Below are positions 42,157-51,406 of a stretch of 64,000 nt of DNA, in pieces. Each line of letters opens with the position of its first letter. Position 1 is the first letter of the stretch. A program made the translations under genes and the position numbers. Source of the DNA: an uncultured Clostridia bacterium (lineage in GTDB: Bacteria; Bacillota; Clostridia; Christensenellales; Aristaeellaceae); the NCBI GenBank assembly GCA_947596085.1, contig CANQEW010000002.1, forward strand, positions 1 to 64,000, written 5' to 3'. The notes under the pieces are model-generated. The model was not told where the DNA came from and ran no database searches. It worked only from the letters and a program-made list of their open reading frames with translations.

Positions 42157-43995
42157 ATGCTTCGAAGGATGCTTTGCGCGGCGCTGCTGCTGGCGCTGTG
42201 CCTGACGGGCGCGGCGCTGGCGGACGAGGCGGCGCTGCTGGATGCCTACGATCTGATCTCCCCGCTGGGCAACGGCATGTACGCCGTGCGCCGGGACGGG
42301 CTGTGGGGAATCGCCGGCGAAACCGGCGAGGTCGCGCTGGAGGTTCAGCTCGAACAGGAGCCGGTGTTCGAGGACGGCCGCGCGGTGGTCACGTCCGCCG
42401 CGGGGAAGGAGCGGCTGTCCGGCGTGGACGCCTTCTTTGGCGGCGCGGGCGACCAGGGCCGCTGCGGCGTGATCGACGAGGAGGGGCGCGTGCGCGTTCC
42501 CTTCGAGTATGACTACATCCAGATCAGGGACGGTGTAGCGCTGGCGATGCGCGACGAGAAGTACAGCTATTTTGACCTGAACGGCGATCCGATTTCCCGG
42601 GAGAGCTACGACTACGCCGACGGCTTCATCGGCGACTATGCCAAGGTAGGCAAAAGCGACGGCTTCGCGCTCTCCTTCGGCGTGATCGACCGCGCGGGCG
42701 CGGAGGTCGTGCCCCTCGAGTTCAACGACATCCGCCTCAGCGAGGATGGCGCGGCGGCGGCTCGCAGGAGCACCGGGGAGAAGTACGGCTTCATCGACAT
42801 GCGCGGCGACTGGGTCATCGAGCCGAAGTTCGACAGCGCGGAGCCCTTCAAAAACGGTTGCGCCGCCGTGGGCATGGAGAGCAAGGACAAGTCCTACGAA
42901 GCGTGGGACTATGGAATCGCCTGTGACTGGGGGCTGATCGACGCGCAGGGCGATGAAATTCTCCCCATGGCGTACGATTTCGTGAACGTGCGCGACGATG
43001 GAATCATCGAGACGAGCGTATTCGACGGGGAGATGAACAAGGTGCGCTGGTTCGAAATCTCCGGCGGATGGGCCGTGGAGGTCGACGCGCCGCCGGAGGA
43101 GCCGGAGCCGCCCCGGTCGGAGCCACTCGACAATCCGCGCCCGGCTAAGGGCCGCGCCGGGGACGGGGCGCTCTTCGTCGAGCGCCGCGACGGGCGCTGG
43201 CGGCTCACCGACGCCTCCGGCGAACCGGCCGTGGACGAAGTATTTCTCAACGAGCCGGCGTTCGGCGGCGGCTGCGCCGCGGTGAGTATCCAGACCGGCA
43301 ACATCGTCGAGGGCTTCAGCAACGAGAACGCCTATGAGGTGCTCTGGGGCGTGATCGACGAGGCGGGGCAGATTCGCGTTCCCATTGAATACAATTCCAT
43401 GCAAATCAGCGAGGGCGTGGCGCTGGCGCGGGAGGGCGAGGCGTACGTCTTTCTGAATCTGGACGGCACGCCCCTCAGCGAGAAGCGCTACTTCCGCGCG
43501 GAGCCGTTCCGCGACGGCTACGCCACGGTGGCCGATGAATACGAATTGGGTGAATCCGAAAGCGTGGCCTACAACGCGCTCTGGGGCGCGATCGACCGCA
43601 CGGGCGCGGAGGTCGTGCCCTGCAAGTACGGTTTCCTGGAGATGGGCGACGGTGGCACGGCGCTGGTTCAGGACTGGAATACCCGCCTGAGCGAAACCGA
43701 GTATTACATCGACATGACGGGCGCGCGCCTCTTCGACGCGGAGTACGACCGGGCGACGCCCTTCGTGGGCGGCTGCGCGGCCGTGGCAGAGAAGGTGGAG
43801 CGCGGGAATACACAAGACAGCGAGCCCGACGCCTACCTCTGGGGCGCGATCGACCGGCAGGGGAACGCGGTGCTGCCGCTGGAGTACGACCAGGTCAGCG
43901 TCTACGAAGACGGCAGGATTCTGGCCGTACAGGACGACGCGGAGCGTTGGTTCGAGCTCCGGGACGGCCGGGCCGTGGAGACCGGCGCGCCGTGA
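42157..43995 (+). CDS. Secreted WG-repeat protein
   Basis: 612 aa. Signal peptide MLRRMLCAALLLALCLTG ending AALA, then about ten WG (KWG) repeats of the pattern W-G-x-I-D-x-x-G-x-x-V-x-P-x-x-Y, for example LWGIAGETGEVALE, RCGVIDEEGRVRVPFEYDY, FGVIDRAGAEVVPLEF, LWGVIDEAGQIRVPIEYNS and LWGAIDRQGNAVLPLEYDQ. A Pro-rich linker near residue 310-330 (PPEEPEPPRSEP) separates two repeat blocks of similar order, suggesting duplication. Function of such proteins is unknown; they are secreted. AGGAGG is 7 nt before the ATG. Confidence 0.85.
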   Translation: MLRRMLCAALLLALCLTGAALADEAALLDAYDLISPLGNGMYAVRRDGLWGIAGETGEVALEVQLEQEPVFEDGRAVVTSAAGKERLSGVDAFFGGAGDQGRCGVIDEEGRVRVPFEYDYIQIRDGVALAMRDEKYSYFDLNGDPISRESYDYADGFIGDYAKVGKSDGFALSFGVIDRAGAEVVPLEFNDIRLSEDGAAAARRSTGEKYGFIDMRGDWVIEPKFDSAEPFKNGCAAVGMESKDKSYEAWDYGIACDWGLIDAQGDEILPMAYDFVNVRDDGIIETSVFDGEMNKVRWFEISGGWAVEVDAPPEEPEPPRSEPLDNPRPAKGRAGDGALFVERRDGRWRLTDASGEPAVDEVFLNEPAFGGGCAAVSIQTGNIVEGFSNENAYEVLWGVIDEAGQIRVPIEYNSMQISEGVALAREGEAYVFLNLDGTPLSEKRYFRAEPFRDGYATVADEYELGESESVAYNALWGAIDRTGAEVVPCKYGFLEMGDGGTALVQDWNTRLSETEYYIDMTGARLFDAEYDRATPFVGGCAAVAEKVERGNTQDSEPDAYLWGAIDRQGNAVLPLEYDQVSVYEDGRILAVQDDAERWFELRDGRAVETGAP

Positions 43996-44011
43996 TTCAT
44001 TGCGAAAGCTT

Positions 44012-44047
44012 ATCCCGTCCGCGCTTGACGTGCGGCGGGATTTATTT
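44012..44047 (+). terminator. Terminator after the WG-repeat gene, overlapping a promoter
   Basis: ATCCCG-t-CCGC (44012-44022) pairs with GCGGCGGGAT (44032-44041), followed by TTATTTT. The -35 of the next promoter is in the loop. Confidence 0.75.
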
Positions 44048-44053
44048 TATAAT
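44025..44053 (+). promoter_or_regulatory. Promoter of the yigZ-rluA-HAD-trmL operon
   Basis: TTGACG (44025-44030), a 17-nt spacer, TATAAT (44048-44053). It is embedded in the preceding terminator. Confidence 0.8.
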
Positions 44054-44084
44054 AGGATAACTTTTTCGGAAGGGGGAGGCGGCC

Positions 44085-44732
44085 GTGGCGCTCAAGCCCT
44101 ACAAAACGCTCATTCGGCGCGCGTCGGACCAGTTTGTCGTGAATAAGTCGCGCTTCATCGGCTACGGCTGCCCCTGCGAGAGCGAAGAGGCGGCGCTCGC
44201 CTTTCTCGCGGAGATTCGCGCGAAGCATCGAGATGCCACGCACAACTGCTACGCTTACATCATCGGCCCCAACATGGGCGTGATGCGCTACAGCGACGAC
44301 GGCGAGCCCGGCGGCACGGCGGGCATGCCCATCATCGAAGTGATGAAGGCCCGGGGCGTGACCAACTGCGCCGTGGTGGTCACGCGCTACTTTGGCGGCG
44401 TGCTGCTGGGCGCGGGCGGGCTGGTGCGCGCCTATTCCCAGGGCGCGGCGGCGGCGGTCAACGCCTGCGGCGTGGGCGTGATGCACCCCACCGCGCGCTA
44501 CCTGATCGAGATTCCCTACCCCCTGCTCAGCCGCGTGGATTACTTTCTCGCCGCTGAGCCGGTGATCGTGGAGGAGAAGAGCTTCGGTGCGGCGGTGACG
44601 TACACACTGGTGGTGCGCGCGGCGGACGAGGACGGCTTCATCGCCCGGCTGATCGACCTGTCCGAGGGAAAGCTCGAACCGCTGCGGGCGGAGGAAGTGT
44701 ACCTGGCCTGGCCGGAGGAGGCGGAGAGGTGA
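44085..44732 (+). CDS. YigZ/IMPACT family protein
   Basis: 215 aa. N-terminal IMPACT domain: KSRFIGYGCPC, HRDATHNCYAYI, RYSDDGEPGGTAGMP (family signature) and VVTRYFGGVLLGAGGLVRAY. A C-terminal DUF1949-like ferredoxin fold follows. Role unproven, linked to translation in homologues. GTG start with GGGAGG 5 nt upstream. First of four genes joined by ATGA/GTGA overlaps. Confidence 0.92.
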   Translation: MALKPYKTLIRRASDQFVVNKSRFIGYGCPCESEEAALAFLAEIRAKHRDATHNCYAYIIGPNMGVMRYSDDGEPGGTAGMPIIEVMKARGVTNCAVVVTRYFGGVLLGAGGLVRAYSQGAAAAVNACGVGVMHPTARYLIEIPYPLLSRVDYFLAAEPVIVEEKSFGAAVTYTLVVRAADEDGFIARLIDLSEGKLEPLRAEEVYLAWPEEAER

Positions 44733-45598
44733 TTCGCCATGAGATCCCCCCGGCCGCGCCGGAGCAGGAGCTTTCGCGCTACCTGCGCCGCGCCTGGCCG
44801 TTGCTGCCGGGGCACGTGTTGAAAGACTTAATGAAGCGGCGCGACGTGCGCGTGAACGGCGCGCGCTCGGGAAAGGGAACTGCCGTGCGCGGCGGCGACG
44901 TGCTGGAGATCTACGGCGACGCGCGCTGGTTCGAACCGGACGTGGAGGTGCTGTTCGACGACGGGCGGCTGCTGGCGGCGGTCAAACCCCAGGGCCTGCC
45001 CTCGCTTCCCGACCGGGACGGCGTGGGCGCGGACACCATGGAGGCGCGGCTGAAACGGCTGCATCCCTCGGCACGGCTCTGCCACCGCCTGGACGCAGCC
45101 ACCGGCGGCGCGATGCTCGCGGCGCTGGACGATGAGACGGAGGCGCTGGCGCTGCGGGCATTCAAGAATCGCGAGCTTGTCAAGAACTACCGGGCGGTGC
45201 TCTGCGGGGAGCCGCTCGCGGGCGAACGGACGCTGACGGCGCAGCTCTTCAAGGACGCGAAGCGCGGCGTGGTGCGCGTGAGCGAGCGATCCTCGCCGGG
45301 TTCGCAGGAGATCGTCACGCGGGTCAGGCCGCTGTGCGCGCTTCCGAATGATCTGTGGGAGGCAGAGTTGGAGCCCGTCACCGGGCGCACGCACCAGCTT
45401 CGCGCCCACATGGCCTTCATCGGCCGCCCGATTCTGGGCGACGATAAGTACGGCGACCGGGAGATCAACAAGCGGCTGGGCTTCGACGGCCGCCTGTGCC
45501 TGTGGTGCGAGCGCATCGCTATTCCCGAGGGCGGCGCGCTGGGCGCATACGCGGGCCGGGAATTTTGCGCGGCCGCGCCGGAGTGGGTGAAGCAATGA
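44729..45598 (+). CDS. RluA-family pseudouridine synthase
   Basis: 289 aa. Isomerises uridine in rRNA or tRNA. N-terminal S4-like part (LPGHVLKDLMKRRDVRVNG), catalytic motif CHRLDAATGG with the essential Asp, and GRTHQLRAHMAFIGRPILGD. Target uridine not predictable. GTG start overlapping yigZ by 4 nt. Confidence 0.9.
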   Translation: MIRHEIPPAAPEQELSRYLRRAWPLLPGHVLKDLMKRRDVRVNGARSGKGTAVRGGDVLEIYGDARWFEPDVEVLFDDGRLLAAVKPQGLPSLPDRDGVGADTMEARLKRLHPSARLCHRLDAATGGAMLAALDDETEALALRAFKNRELVKNYRAVLCGEPLAGERTLTAQLFKDAKRGVVRVSERSSPGSQEIVTRVRPLCALPNDLWEAELEPVTGRTHQLRAHMAFIGRPILGDDKYGDREINKRLGFDGRLCLWCERIAIPEGGALGAYAGREFCAAAPEWVKQ

Positions 45599-46446
45599 GG
45601 CCGGAGATCCGATTGCTGGCGCTGGATATAGACGGCACGCTGATGGATACGAAGAAGCGCTTCCCGGAGATCAACGTTCGCGCGCTGCGCGCGTGCGAGG
45701 CGCAAGGCGTGCGCATCGCGCTGGTCAGCGGCAGGAGCTTCGAGATGATGCGCCGTTTCGCCCGGGAACTGGGCGTGCATCCCCTGTTCGCTGCCTGCAA
45801 TGGCGCGCGCATCGAGGCGGGGGAGGACGGGCCGACCCTCGCCGAGCACACCTTCTCCCGCGCCGGCGCGGAGCGCGTCTGCCGTGCGTTGGAGGACAGC
45901 GGCTTGTACTTCAACGCGTACAGCCGGGGCAAGTGCTGCATGGGCAATCCGCACGTGCGCCCCTCGCTGGGCGAGCGCTACGCCCATCACATTCCCGGCG
46001 TGACCGGCGATCCCGGCTACCCCTACGAGACCGTGTGCGATCGCGAGCGGCTCTGGGGCGAAGGGCTCGAGCGCGTGTATAAGTTCGTCGCCATGGGCGC
46101 GCCCTACGATCCCGGCTTCGACCGCCTGTGCGCGGAGCTTCGGGACATGAATCTGTCCGTGTCCAGCGCGTCCCGGCGCAACGTGGAGTTCATGCCGCCG
46201 GGCGTGGACAAGGGCAGCGCCGTGCGCGCGCTGTGCGCCGCCGCGAACGTATCGCCGCAACAGGTGATGGCCTTCGGCGATCAGACCAACGACATCCCGA
46301 TGCTGCTCGCGAGCGGCTGGGGCGTGGCCATGGAGAATGCCGAGGAGGCCGTGAAGCGCGCCGCGCGGCAGATCGCGCCGCACTGCGACCTGGGCGGCGT
46401 GGGACGGGTGCTCATCGAATGCGTATTGGGAGGCGAGGAACCGTGA
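45595..46446 (+). CDS. HAD-superfamily hydrolase, Cof type
   Basis: 283 aa sugar-phosphatase-like enzyme. HAD motif I LALDIDGTLMD, motif II LVSGRS, motif III Lys in VDKGSAV, motif IV AFGDQTNDIPMLLASG, with a C2-type cap between residues 85 and 190. Substrate unknown. ATG overlaps rluA by 4 nt; only 1 nt overlap with trmL. Confidence 0.92.
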   Translation: MRPEIRLLALDIDGTLMDTKKRFPEINVRALRACEAQGVRIALVSGRSFEMMRRFARELGVHPLFAACNGARIEAGEDGPTLAEHTFSRAGAERVCRALEDSGLYFNAYSRGKCCMGNPHVRPSLGERYAHHIPGVTGDPGYPYETVCDRERLWGEGLERVYKFVAMGAPYDPGFDRLCAELRDMNLSVSSASRRNVEFMPPGVDKGSAVRALCAAANVSPQQVMAFGDQTNDIPMLLASGWGVAMENAEEAVKRAARQIAPHCDLGGVGRVLIECVLGGEEP

Positions 46447-46961
46447 TGCACGTCGTGCTGGTCAATCCGGAAATTCCGCAGAACACCGGCAACATCGCCC
46501 GCACCTGCGCGGCCACGGGGGCGAAGCTGCACCTGATCGAGCCGCTGGGCTTCGAGCTTTCGGACAAATATCTGAAGCGCGCGGGGCTGGATTACTGGCA
46601 CATGATGTCGCTGGAGGTGCACGAGAGCTGGGAGGCGTTCCGGGCGGCGTATCCCGGCGCGCGGCTCCATTTCGCCACCACCAAGGCGCCGCGCGACTAC
46701 TGCCAGGCGGCGTATGCCGACGGCGACTTTCTCGTGTTCGGCCGGGAGACCAGGGGGCTGGACGAGGAGCTGCTCGCGGCCAATTACGACGCCTGCGTGC
46801 GCATCCCGATGGTGCCGGATGCGCGCAGCCTCAATCTATCGAACTCCGTGGCGATCCTCATCTACGAGGCGCTGCGGCAGCAGGGCTTCCCCGGCCTGTC
46901 GGGACAGGGAAAGCTCCATCATACCGAACCCCAGCGCCCCGAGTGGCGCGACTACATCTGA
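46446..46961 (+). CDS. trmL: tRNA (cytidine/uridine-2'-O-)-methyltransferase TrmL
   Basis: SPOUT methyltransferase for the wobble base 34 of leucine tRNAs; 171 aa. Motifs: PEIPQNTGNIARTCAATGA, FGRETRGLDEELL and the knot MVPDARSLNLSNSVAILIYE. Typical length and complete. Confidence 0.95.
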   Translation: MHVVLVNPEIPQNTGNIARTCAATGAKLHLIEPLGFELSDKYLKRAGLDYWHMMSLEVHESWEAFRAAYPGARLHFATTKAPRDYCQAAYADGDFLVFGRETRGLDEELLAANYDACVRIPMVPDARSLNLSNSVAILIYEALRQQGFPGLSGQGKLHHTEPQRPEWRDYI

Positions 46962-46980
46962 AATACGGGAGGATTCAACC

Positions 46981-48255
46981 ATGCGCATCGAAACTAAGTG
47001 CGTCCAGGCAGGCTACAACCCCGGCAACGGCGAGCCGCGTCAAATTCCGATCATCCAGAGCACGACCTTCAAGTACGACACCAGCGAGGCCATGGGCAGG
47101 CTCTTCGATTTGGAGGACTCGGGATACTTCTATTCCCGCCTGCAGAATCCCACCTGCGACGCGGTGGCGGCGAAGATCGCCGCGCTGGAGGGCGGAACCG
47201 CCGCGATGCTGACCTCCTCGGGCCAGGCGGCGAACTTCTTCGCGGTGTTCAACATCGCGGGTTGCGGCGACCACGTGGTGTCCTCCGCGTCCATCTATGG
47301 CGGCACATTCAACCTCTTCGCGGTGACGATGAAGAAGATGGGCGTGGACTTCACCTTCGTCTCCCCGGACTGCACCGACGAGGAGCTGGAAGCCGCGTTC
47401 AAGCCGAATACCAAGGCCGTGTTCGGCGAAACCATCGCCAATCCGGCGCTGACGGTGTTTGACATCGAGCGCTTCGCTCATGCGGCTCACGCCCACGGCG
47501 TGCCGCTGATCGTGGACAACACCTTCGCCACGCCCATCAACTGCCGCCCCTTCGAGTGGGGCGCGGACATCGTGACCCACTCCACCACCAAGTATATGGA
47601 CGGCCACGGCGCGCACGTGGGCGGCGCGGTGGTGGATTCGGGCAAGTTTGACTGGATGGCCCACGCGGAGAAGTTTCCGGGCCTCACGACCCCGGATGAG
47701 AGCTACCACGGCGTGACCTACGCGGAGAAGTTTGGCCAGGGCGGCGCTTATATTACCAAGGCCACGGCGCAGCTGATGCGCGACTTCGGCTCCACGCCCT
47801 CGCCCCAGAGCGCGTTTTTGCTGAATCTGGGCCTGGAGAGCCTGCACGTGCGCATGCCGCGCCACTGCGAGACGGCGCTGAAGGTGGCGCAGTATCTGGA
47901 AAAGCATCCGAAGATCGCCTGGGTGAACTATCCCGGCCTGCCGTCGAATGCCTACTACGAGCGCGCGAAGAAGTACATGCCGAACGGAACCTGCGGCGTG
48001 GTGAGCTTCGGCGTGCGCGGAGGCCGCGAGGCCGCGGCGGCGTTCATGCGCGAATTGAAGGTGGCGGCCATCGAGACGCACGTGGCCGACGCCCGCACCT
48101 GCTGCCTGCATCCGGCCAGCACCACCCATCGCCAGATGAGCGACGCGGAGCTGATCGCCGCGGGCGTGTCGGGCGATCTGGTGCGCATGAGCTGCGGCCT
48201 GGAGAGCGCGGAGGATCTGATCGAGGACATCGCGCAGGCGCTGGACAAAATCTAA
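46981..48255 (+). CDS. metY: O-acetylhomoserine sulfhydrylase (MetY-type)
   Basis: PLP enzyme making homocysteine from O-acetylhomoserine and sulfide; 424 aa. Cys/Met-metabolism signature: YFYSRLQNPT, LTSSGQAANFFAV, YGGTFNLF, VDNTFATPINCRPFEWGADI and the Schiff-base Lys in THSTTKYMDGHG. The length and FATP motif favour MetY over cystathionine gamma-synthase. GGGAGGA precedes the ATG. metA follows 29 nt later. Confidence 0.92.
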   Translation: MRIETKCVQAGYNPGNGEPRQIPIIQSTTFKYDTSEAMGRLFDLEDSGYFYSRLQNPTCDAVAAKIAALEGGTAAMLTSSGQAANFFAVFNIAGCGDHVVSSASIYGGTFNLFAVTMKKMGVDFTFVSPDCTDEELEAAFKPNTKAVFGETIANPALTVFDIERFAHAAHAHGVPLIVDNTFATPINCRPFEWGADIVTHSTTKYMDGHGAHVGGAVVDSGKFDWMAHAEKFPGLTTPDESYHGVTYAEKFGQGGAYITKATAQLMRDFGSTPSPQSAFLLNLGLESLHVRMPRHCETALKVAQYLEKHPKIAWVNYPGLPSNAYYERAKKYMPNGTCGVVSFGVRGGREAAAAFMRELKVAAIETHVADARTCCLHPASTTHRQMSDAELIAAGVSGDLVRMSCGLESAEDLIEDIAQALDKI

Positions 48256-48284
48256 AAGACGGGTAGACCGAGGAGAAAATTTCA

Positions 48285-49214
48285 ATGCCCATTAAGATCC
48301 CAAACAACCTGCCCGCGGCGGAGATACTGCTGCGGGAGAACATCTTCGTGATGACGGAGACGCGCGCCATCACGCAGGACATCCGCCCGCTGCGGCTGCT
48401 GCTGCTCAATCTGATGCCCAAGAAGATCGAGACGGAGACGCAGCTCACGCGCCTGCTTGGCAATACGCCCCTGCAGCTCGAGCTCGATCTGCTGCGCGTG
48501 GAGGCCCATAAGTCGCTCAACACCTCGCAGGAGCACCTGCTGTCCTTCTATCGAACCTTCTCCGAGGTGCGCGACACCTATTACGACGGCATGATCATCA
48601 CCGGCGCGCCGGTGGAGCAGATGCCCTTCGAAGAGGTGGACTACTGGCCGGAGCTCACCGAGATCATGGCCTGGAGCCTGAAGCACGTGCATAGCACCAT
48701 GCACATCTGCTGGGGCGCGCAGGCGGGGCTGTACTTTCACTATGGCATCGAAAAGCGGCCTTTGGAGAAGAAGCTGTTCGGCGTGTTTCCCCACACGGCG
48801 GAGTACCGGGAATCCATGCTTCTGCGCGGCTTTGACGATTGCTTCATGCTGCCCCACTCCCGCCACACCACCGTGCTGCGCGAGGACATCGAGCGCGTGC
48901 CGGGCCTGCAGATTCTGGCGTCGTCGCCGGAGGCGGGCGTGGCGCTGGTGCGCCATAAGAAGGACCGGCAGTTCTTCATCTTCGGCCACCCGGAGTACGA
49001 CGCGTACACGCTGGACGCCGAGTACCGCCGCGACCTCGCAGCGGGCAAGCCCATCGAAATTCCGAAGCGCTATTATCCCGGCGACGATCCGGCGCGGGAG
49101 CCCATTGTAAGCTGGCGCGGCCACGCGAATCTGCTGTACTCGAATTGGCTCAATTACTTCGTCTACCAGACCACGCCGTTCGACGTGACGAAGGTGGGCG
49201 CGCAGGATATCTGA
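48285..49214 (+). CDS. metA: Homoserine O-acyltransferase MetA
   Basis: Acylates homoserine (acetyl or succinyl donor); 309 aa. Conserved KIPNNLPA start, catalytic Cys142 in [28 protein letters not shown], and HSRHT and FGHPEYDA with the catalytic His/Glu. Together with MetY this favours O-acetylhomoserine. GAGGAG is 9 nt upstream. Confidence 0.94.
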   Translation: MPIKIPNNLPAAEILLRENIFVMTETRAITQDIRPLRLLLLNLMPKKIETETQLTRLLGNTPLQLELDLLRVEAHKSLNTSQEHLLSFYRTFSEVRDTYYDGMIITGAPVEQMPFEEVDYWPELTEIMAWSLKHVHSTMHICWGAQAGLYFHYGIEKRPLEKKLFGVFPHTAEYRESMLLRGFDDCFMLPHSRHTTVLREDIERVPGLQILASSPEAGVALVRHKKDRQFFIFGHPEYDAYTLDAEYRRDLAAGKPIEIPKRYYPGDDPAREPIVSWRGHANLLYSNWLNYFVYQTTPFDVTKVGAQDI

Positions 49215-49227
49215 TTTGAGACGCATG

Positions 49228-49375
49228 CCACGCTTTTAGCGTGGAGACCGCCGCGCGTTTGTCCGCGGCGACGAACTTCCGCCAGAATCCGGATGCAAAC
49301 AAATCTATGAAAAGCGGGATCGCGTTTTGCGGTTCCGCTCTTCGTTTCACGATGACACGTGGGTTCACAACCCGC
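49228..49375. repeat. Four successive hairpins between metA and rluF
   Basis: Stems at 49228-49244 (7 bp, loop 3), 49249-49270 (7 bp), 49313-49339 (11 bp with G-U pairs, loop GTTTT) and 49359-49375 (7 bp, loop CAC). The genes converge here, so at least some act as terminators. Confidence 0.7.
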
Positions 49376-49389
49376 AACTTCAAATTCGC

Positions 49390-50127
49390 CTATTCCCTGT
49401 GCGCGGGCAGACCGGACGATCCTTCAATGGACTTGAGCAGCCCATCGAGCTCGCTCGGGGTCAATTCGCGCCACTGGCCGGGTTGGAGGTTCCCCAGCTT
49501 CAGGTTGTTGATGCGCACCCGGCGCAGCTTTCGCACGTTGTAGCCCAGCGCTTCGCACATGCGGCGGATCTGGCGGTTCAGGCCCTGCACCAGCACCAGA
49601 TTGAAGCTGCGCGCGCCCGTGCGGCGCAGCTTGCAGGGAAGCGTCACCGTATCCAGAATGGGCACGCCGTGCATCATGGATTCCATGAACTCGCGGGTGA
49701 GTGGCTTGTCCACCTCCACCTCGTACTCCTTCTCGTGCCCGCCGGCGGCGCGCAGCAGCTTGTTGACGATATCGCCGTCGCTGGTGAGCAGCAGCAGGCC
49801 TTCGCTGTCCTTGTCCAGCCGCCCCACGGGATAGACGCGCGCGGGATAGCCCACGTAATCGACCACGTTCATCGGCTCGCGCGGGTCGGCCGTGCACACC
49901 ACGCCCCGGGGTTTGTAGAGCAGGATGTAGACCTTTTCGCTCTCGCCGGCCACGGGCTTGCCGTCCAGCGTGACCTCCATGCCGGGCAGCACCAGGTCGC
50001 CCAGCGCGCCGAGTCTTCCGTCAATGCGTACCCGGCCCTCCTGAATCCTGCGATCCGCTTCCCGCCGGGAACAGATTCCGCTCTCGGCGATAAACTTGTT
50101 CAGACGCACGCCGCGCTCGTTTTCCAA
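49390..50127 (-). CDS. RluF/RsuA-family pseudouridine synthase
   Basis: 245 aa. N-terminal S4 domain (VRLNKFIAESGICSRREADR) and catalytic motif VGRLDKDSEGLLLLT, then QGLNRQIRRMCEALGY. Closest to the RluF/RluB type that modifies 23S rRNA. TTG is chosen as start because GGGAGGA sits 7 nt upstream; an ATG 15 nt earlier lies upstream of that site. Converges on metA. Confidence 0.9.
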   Translation of the reverse strand: MENERGVRLNKFIAESGICSRREADRRIQEGRVRIDGRLGALGDLVLPGMEVTLDGKPVAGESEKVYILLYKPRGVVCTADPREPMNVVDYVGYPARVYPVGRLDKDSEGLLLLTSDGDIVNKLLRAAGGHEKEYEVEVDKPLTREFMESMMHGVPILDTVTLPCKLRRTGARSFNLVLVQGLNRQIRRMCEALGYNVRKLRRVRINNLKLGNLQPGQWRELTPSELDGLLKSIEGSSGLPAHRE

Positions 50128-50236
50128 GGGAATTCCTCCCATTTTGCATTTTTCTCAATTATAGCATGAAACGCCGCGCTGGACAAGTTTACATCGGCGC
50201 GGTAAAATAGGAACATCAAGCGAATTGGAGGCGGCT

Positions 50237-51406
50237 ATGGCGACGATCACCCTGCGCAAGACCCGCGAGACCCGCGTGCGCGGCGGGCATCCCTGGATCT
50301 ATTCGTCCGAGATTGAAAAGGTGGACGGCGCGTTTGAGAACGGCGACATCGTGAACGTGTGCGACTTTCGCGGCAAGTTCATCGGCCGGGGCTTCTACAA
50401 TCCTCAGTCGCAGATTTCGCTGCGCATCCTCACCCGCAACGACGAACCCTGCGACCGCGCCTTCTTCGAGCGCCGCGTTCGCGACGCCTGGGAATACCGC
50501 AAGCGCCTCTGCGATCCACAGAGCTGCCGCCTGATCTACTCCGAATCGGATTTCCTGCCCGGACTCGTGGTGGACAAGTTCGGCGACATATTGGTGCTGC
50601 AGTCGCTTTCGCTGGGCATCGAGCGAATCAAGGATATGATCGCCGATCTATTGATGGAGATCGTCGAACCGGCCGGCATCTGGGAGCGCAGCGACGTGCC
50701 CGTGCGCAGGCTCGAGGGGCTGGAGCAGACCACGGGACTGCTGCGCGGCGCGGTGCCCGATCTGGTGGAGATGCGCGAAAATGGCATCCTGTTCGGCGTG
50801 GACGTGAAGAACGGCCAAAAGACGGGCTTCTTCCTCGATCAGAAGGAGAACCGCGCGGCCATCGCCCCGCTGTGTCCGGGCGCTCGGGTGCTGGACTGCT
50901 TCTGTCACAACGGCTCGTTTTCGCTGCACGCGGCGAAGTACGGCGCGGCGAGCGTGCTGGGTGTGGACATCTCCGAGGAGGCGCTGGAGGTGGCGCGGGC
51001 GAACGCCCGCAGAAACGATATGGCCAACGTGACCTTCGAGGCGCACAACTGCTTCGATCATCTGCGCGAGCTCACCGACGCGGGGGAGAAATTCGACCTG
51101 GTGATCCTCGACCCCCCGGCGTTCACGAAGAACAAGGCCGCCGTGCCCGCCGCGCTGCGCGGCTACAAGGAGATCAATCTGCGGGGGCTCAAGCTGGTGC
51201 GGCCGGGCGGATTCCTGGTGACGTGCTCCTGCTCCCAGCACGTGCTGACCGAGATGTTCCAGGACATCGTCAATCAGGCCGCCCGGGACGCCAAGAAGCG
51301 TGTGCGGCTGGTGGAGTACCGCACGCAGGGCAAGGATCATCCGATTCTGCCGCAGAGCATCGAAACGAAGTATCTGAAGTGCATGATCCTGCAGGTGCTA
51401 GAATAG
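50237..51406 (+). CDS. RlmI-like 23S rRNA (cytosine-C5) methyltransferase
   Basis: 389 aa, SAM-dependent. N-terminal PUA-type domain (GGHPWIYSSEIEKVDG), a middle beta domain, and a Rossmann domain with KTGFFLDQKENRA, VLDCFCHNGSFSLHAAK, VDISEEAL and catalytic ILDPPAF plus TCSCSQHV. It matches RlmI/RlmK-type enzymes. GGAGG is upstream. Its 3' end overlaps the convergent Cys-rich gene by 9 nt. Confidence 0.9.
   Translation: MATITLRKTRETRVRGGHPWIYSSEIEKVDGAFENGDIVNVCDFRGKFIGRGFYNPQSQISLRILTRNDEPCDRAFFERRVRDAWEYRKRLCDPQSCRLIYSESDFLPGLVVDKFGDILVLQSLSLGIERIKDMIADLLMEIVEPAGIWERSDVPVRRLEGLEQTTGLLRGAVPDLVEMRENGILFGVDVKNGQKTGFFLDQKENRAAIAPLCPGARVLDCFCHNGSFSLHAAKYGAASVLGVDISEEALEVARANARRNDMANVTFEAHNCFDHLRELTDAGEKFDLVILDPPAFTKNKAAVPAALRGYKEINLRGLKLVRPGGFLVTCSCSQHVLTEMFQDIVNQAARDAKKRVRLVEYRTQGKDHPILPQSIETKYLKCMILQVLE

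Noticed and set aside
46961-46981. SAM riboswitch or T-box before metY
   Set aside because: Only 19 nt separate trmL from metY, too short for such a leader.
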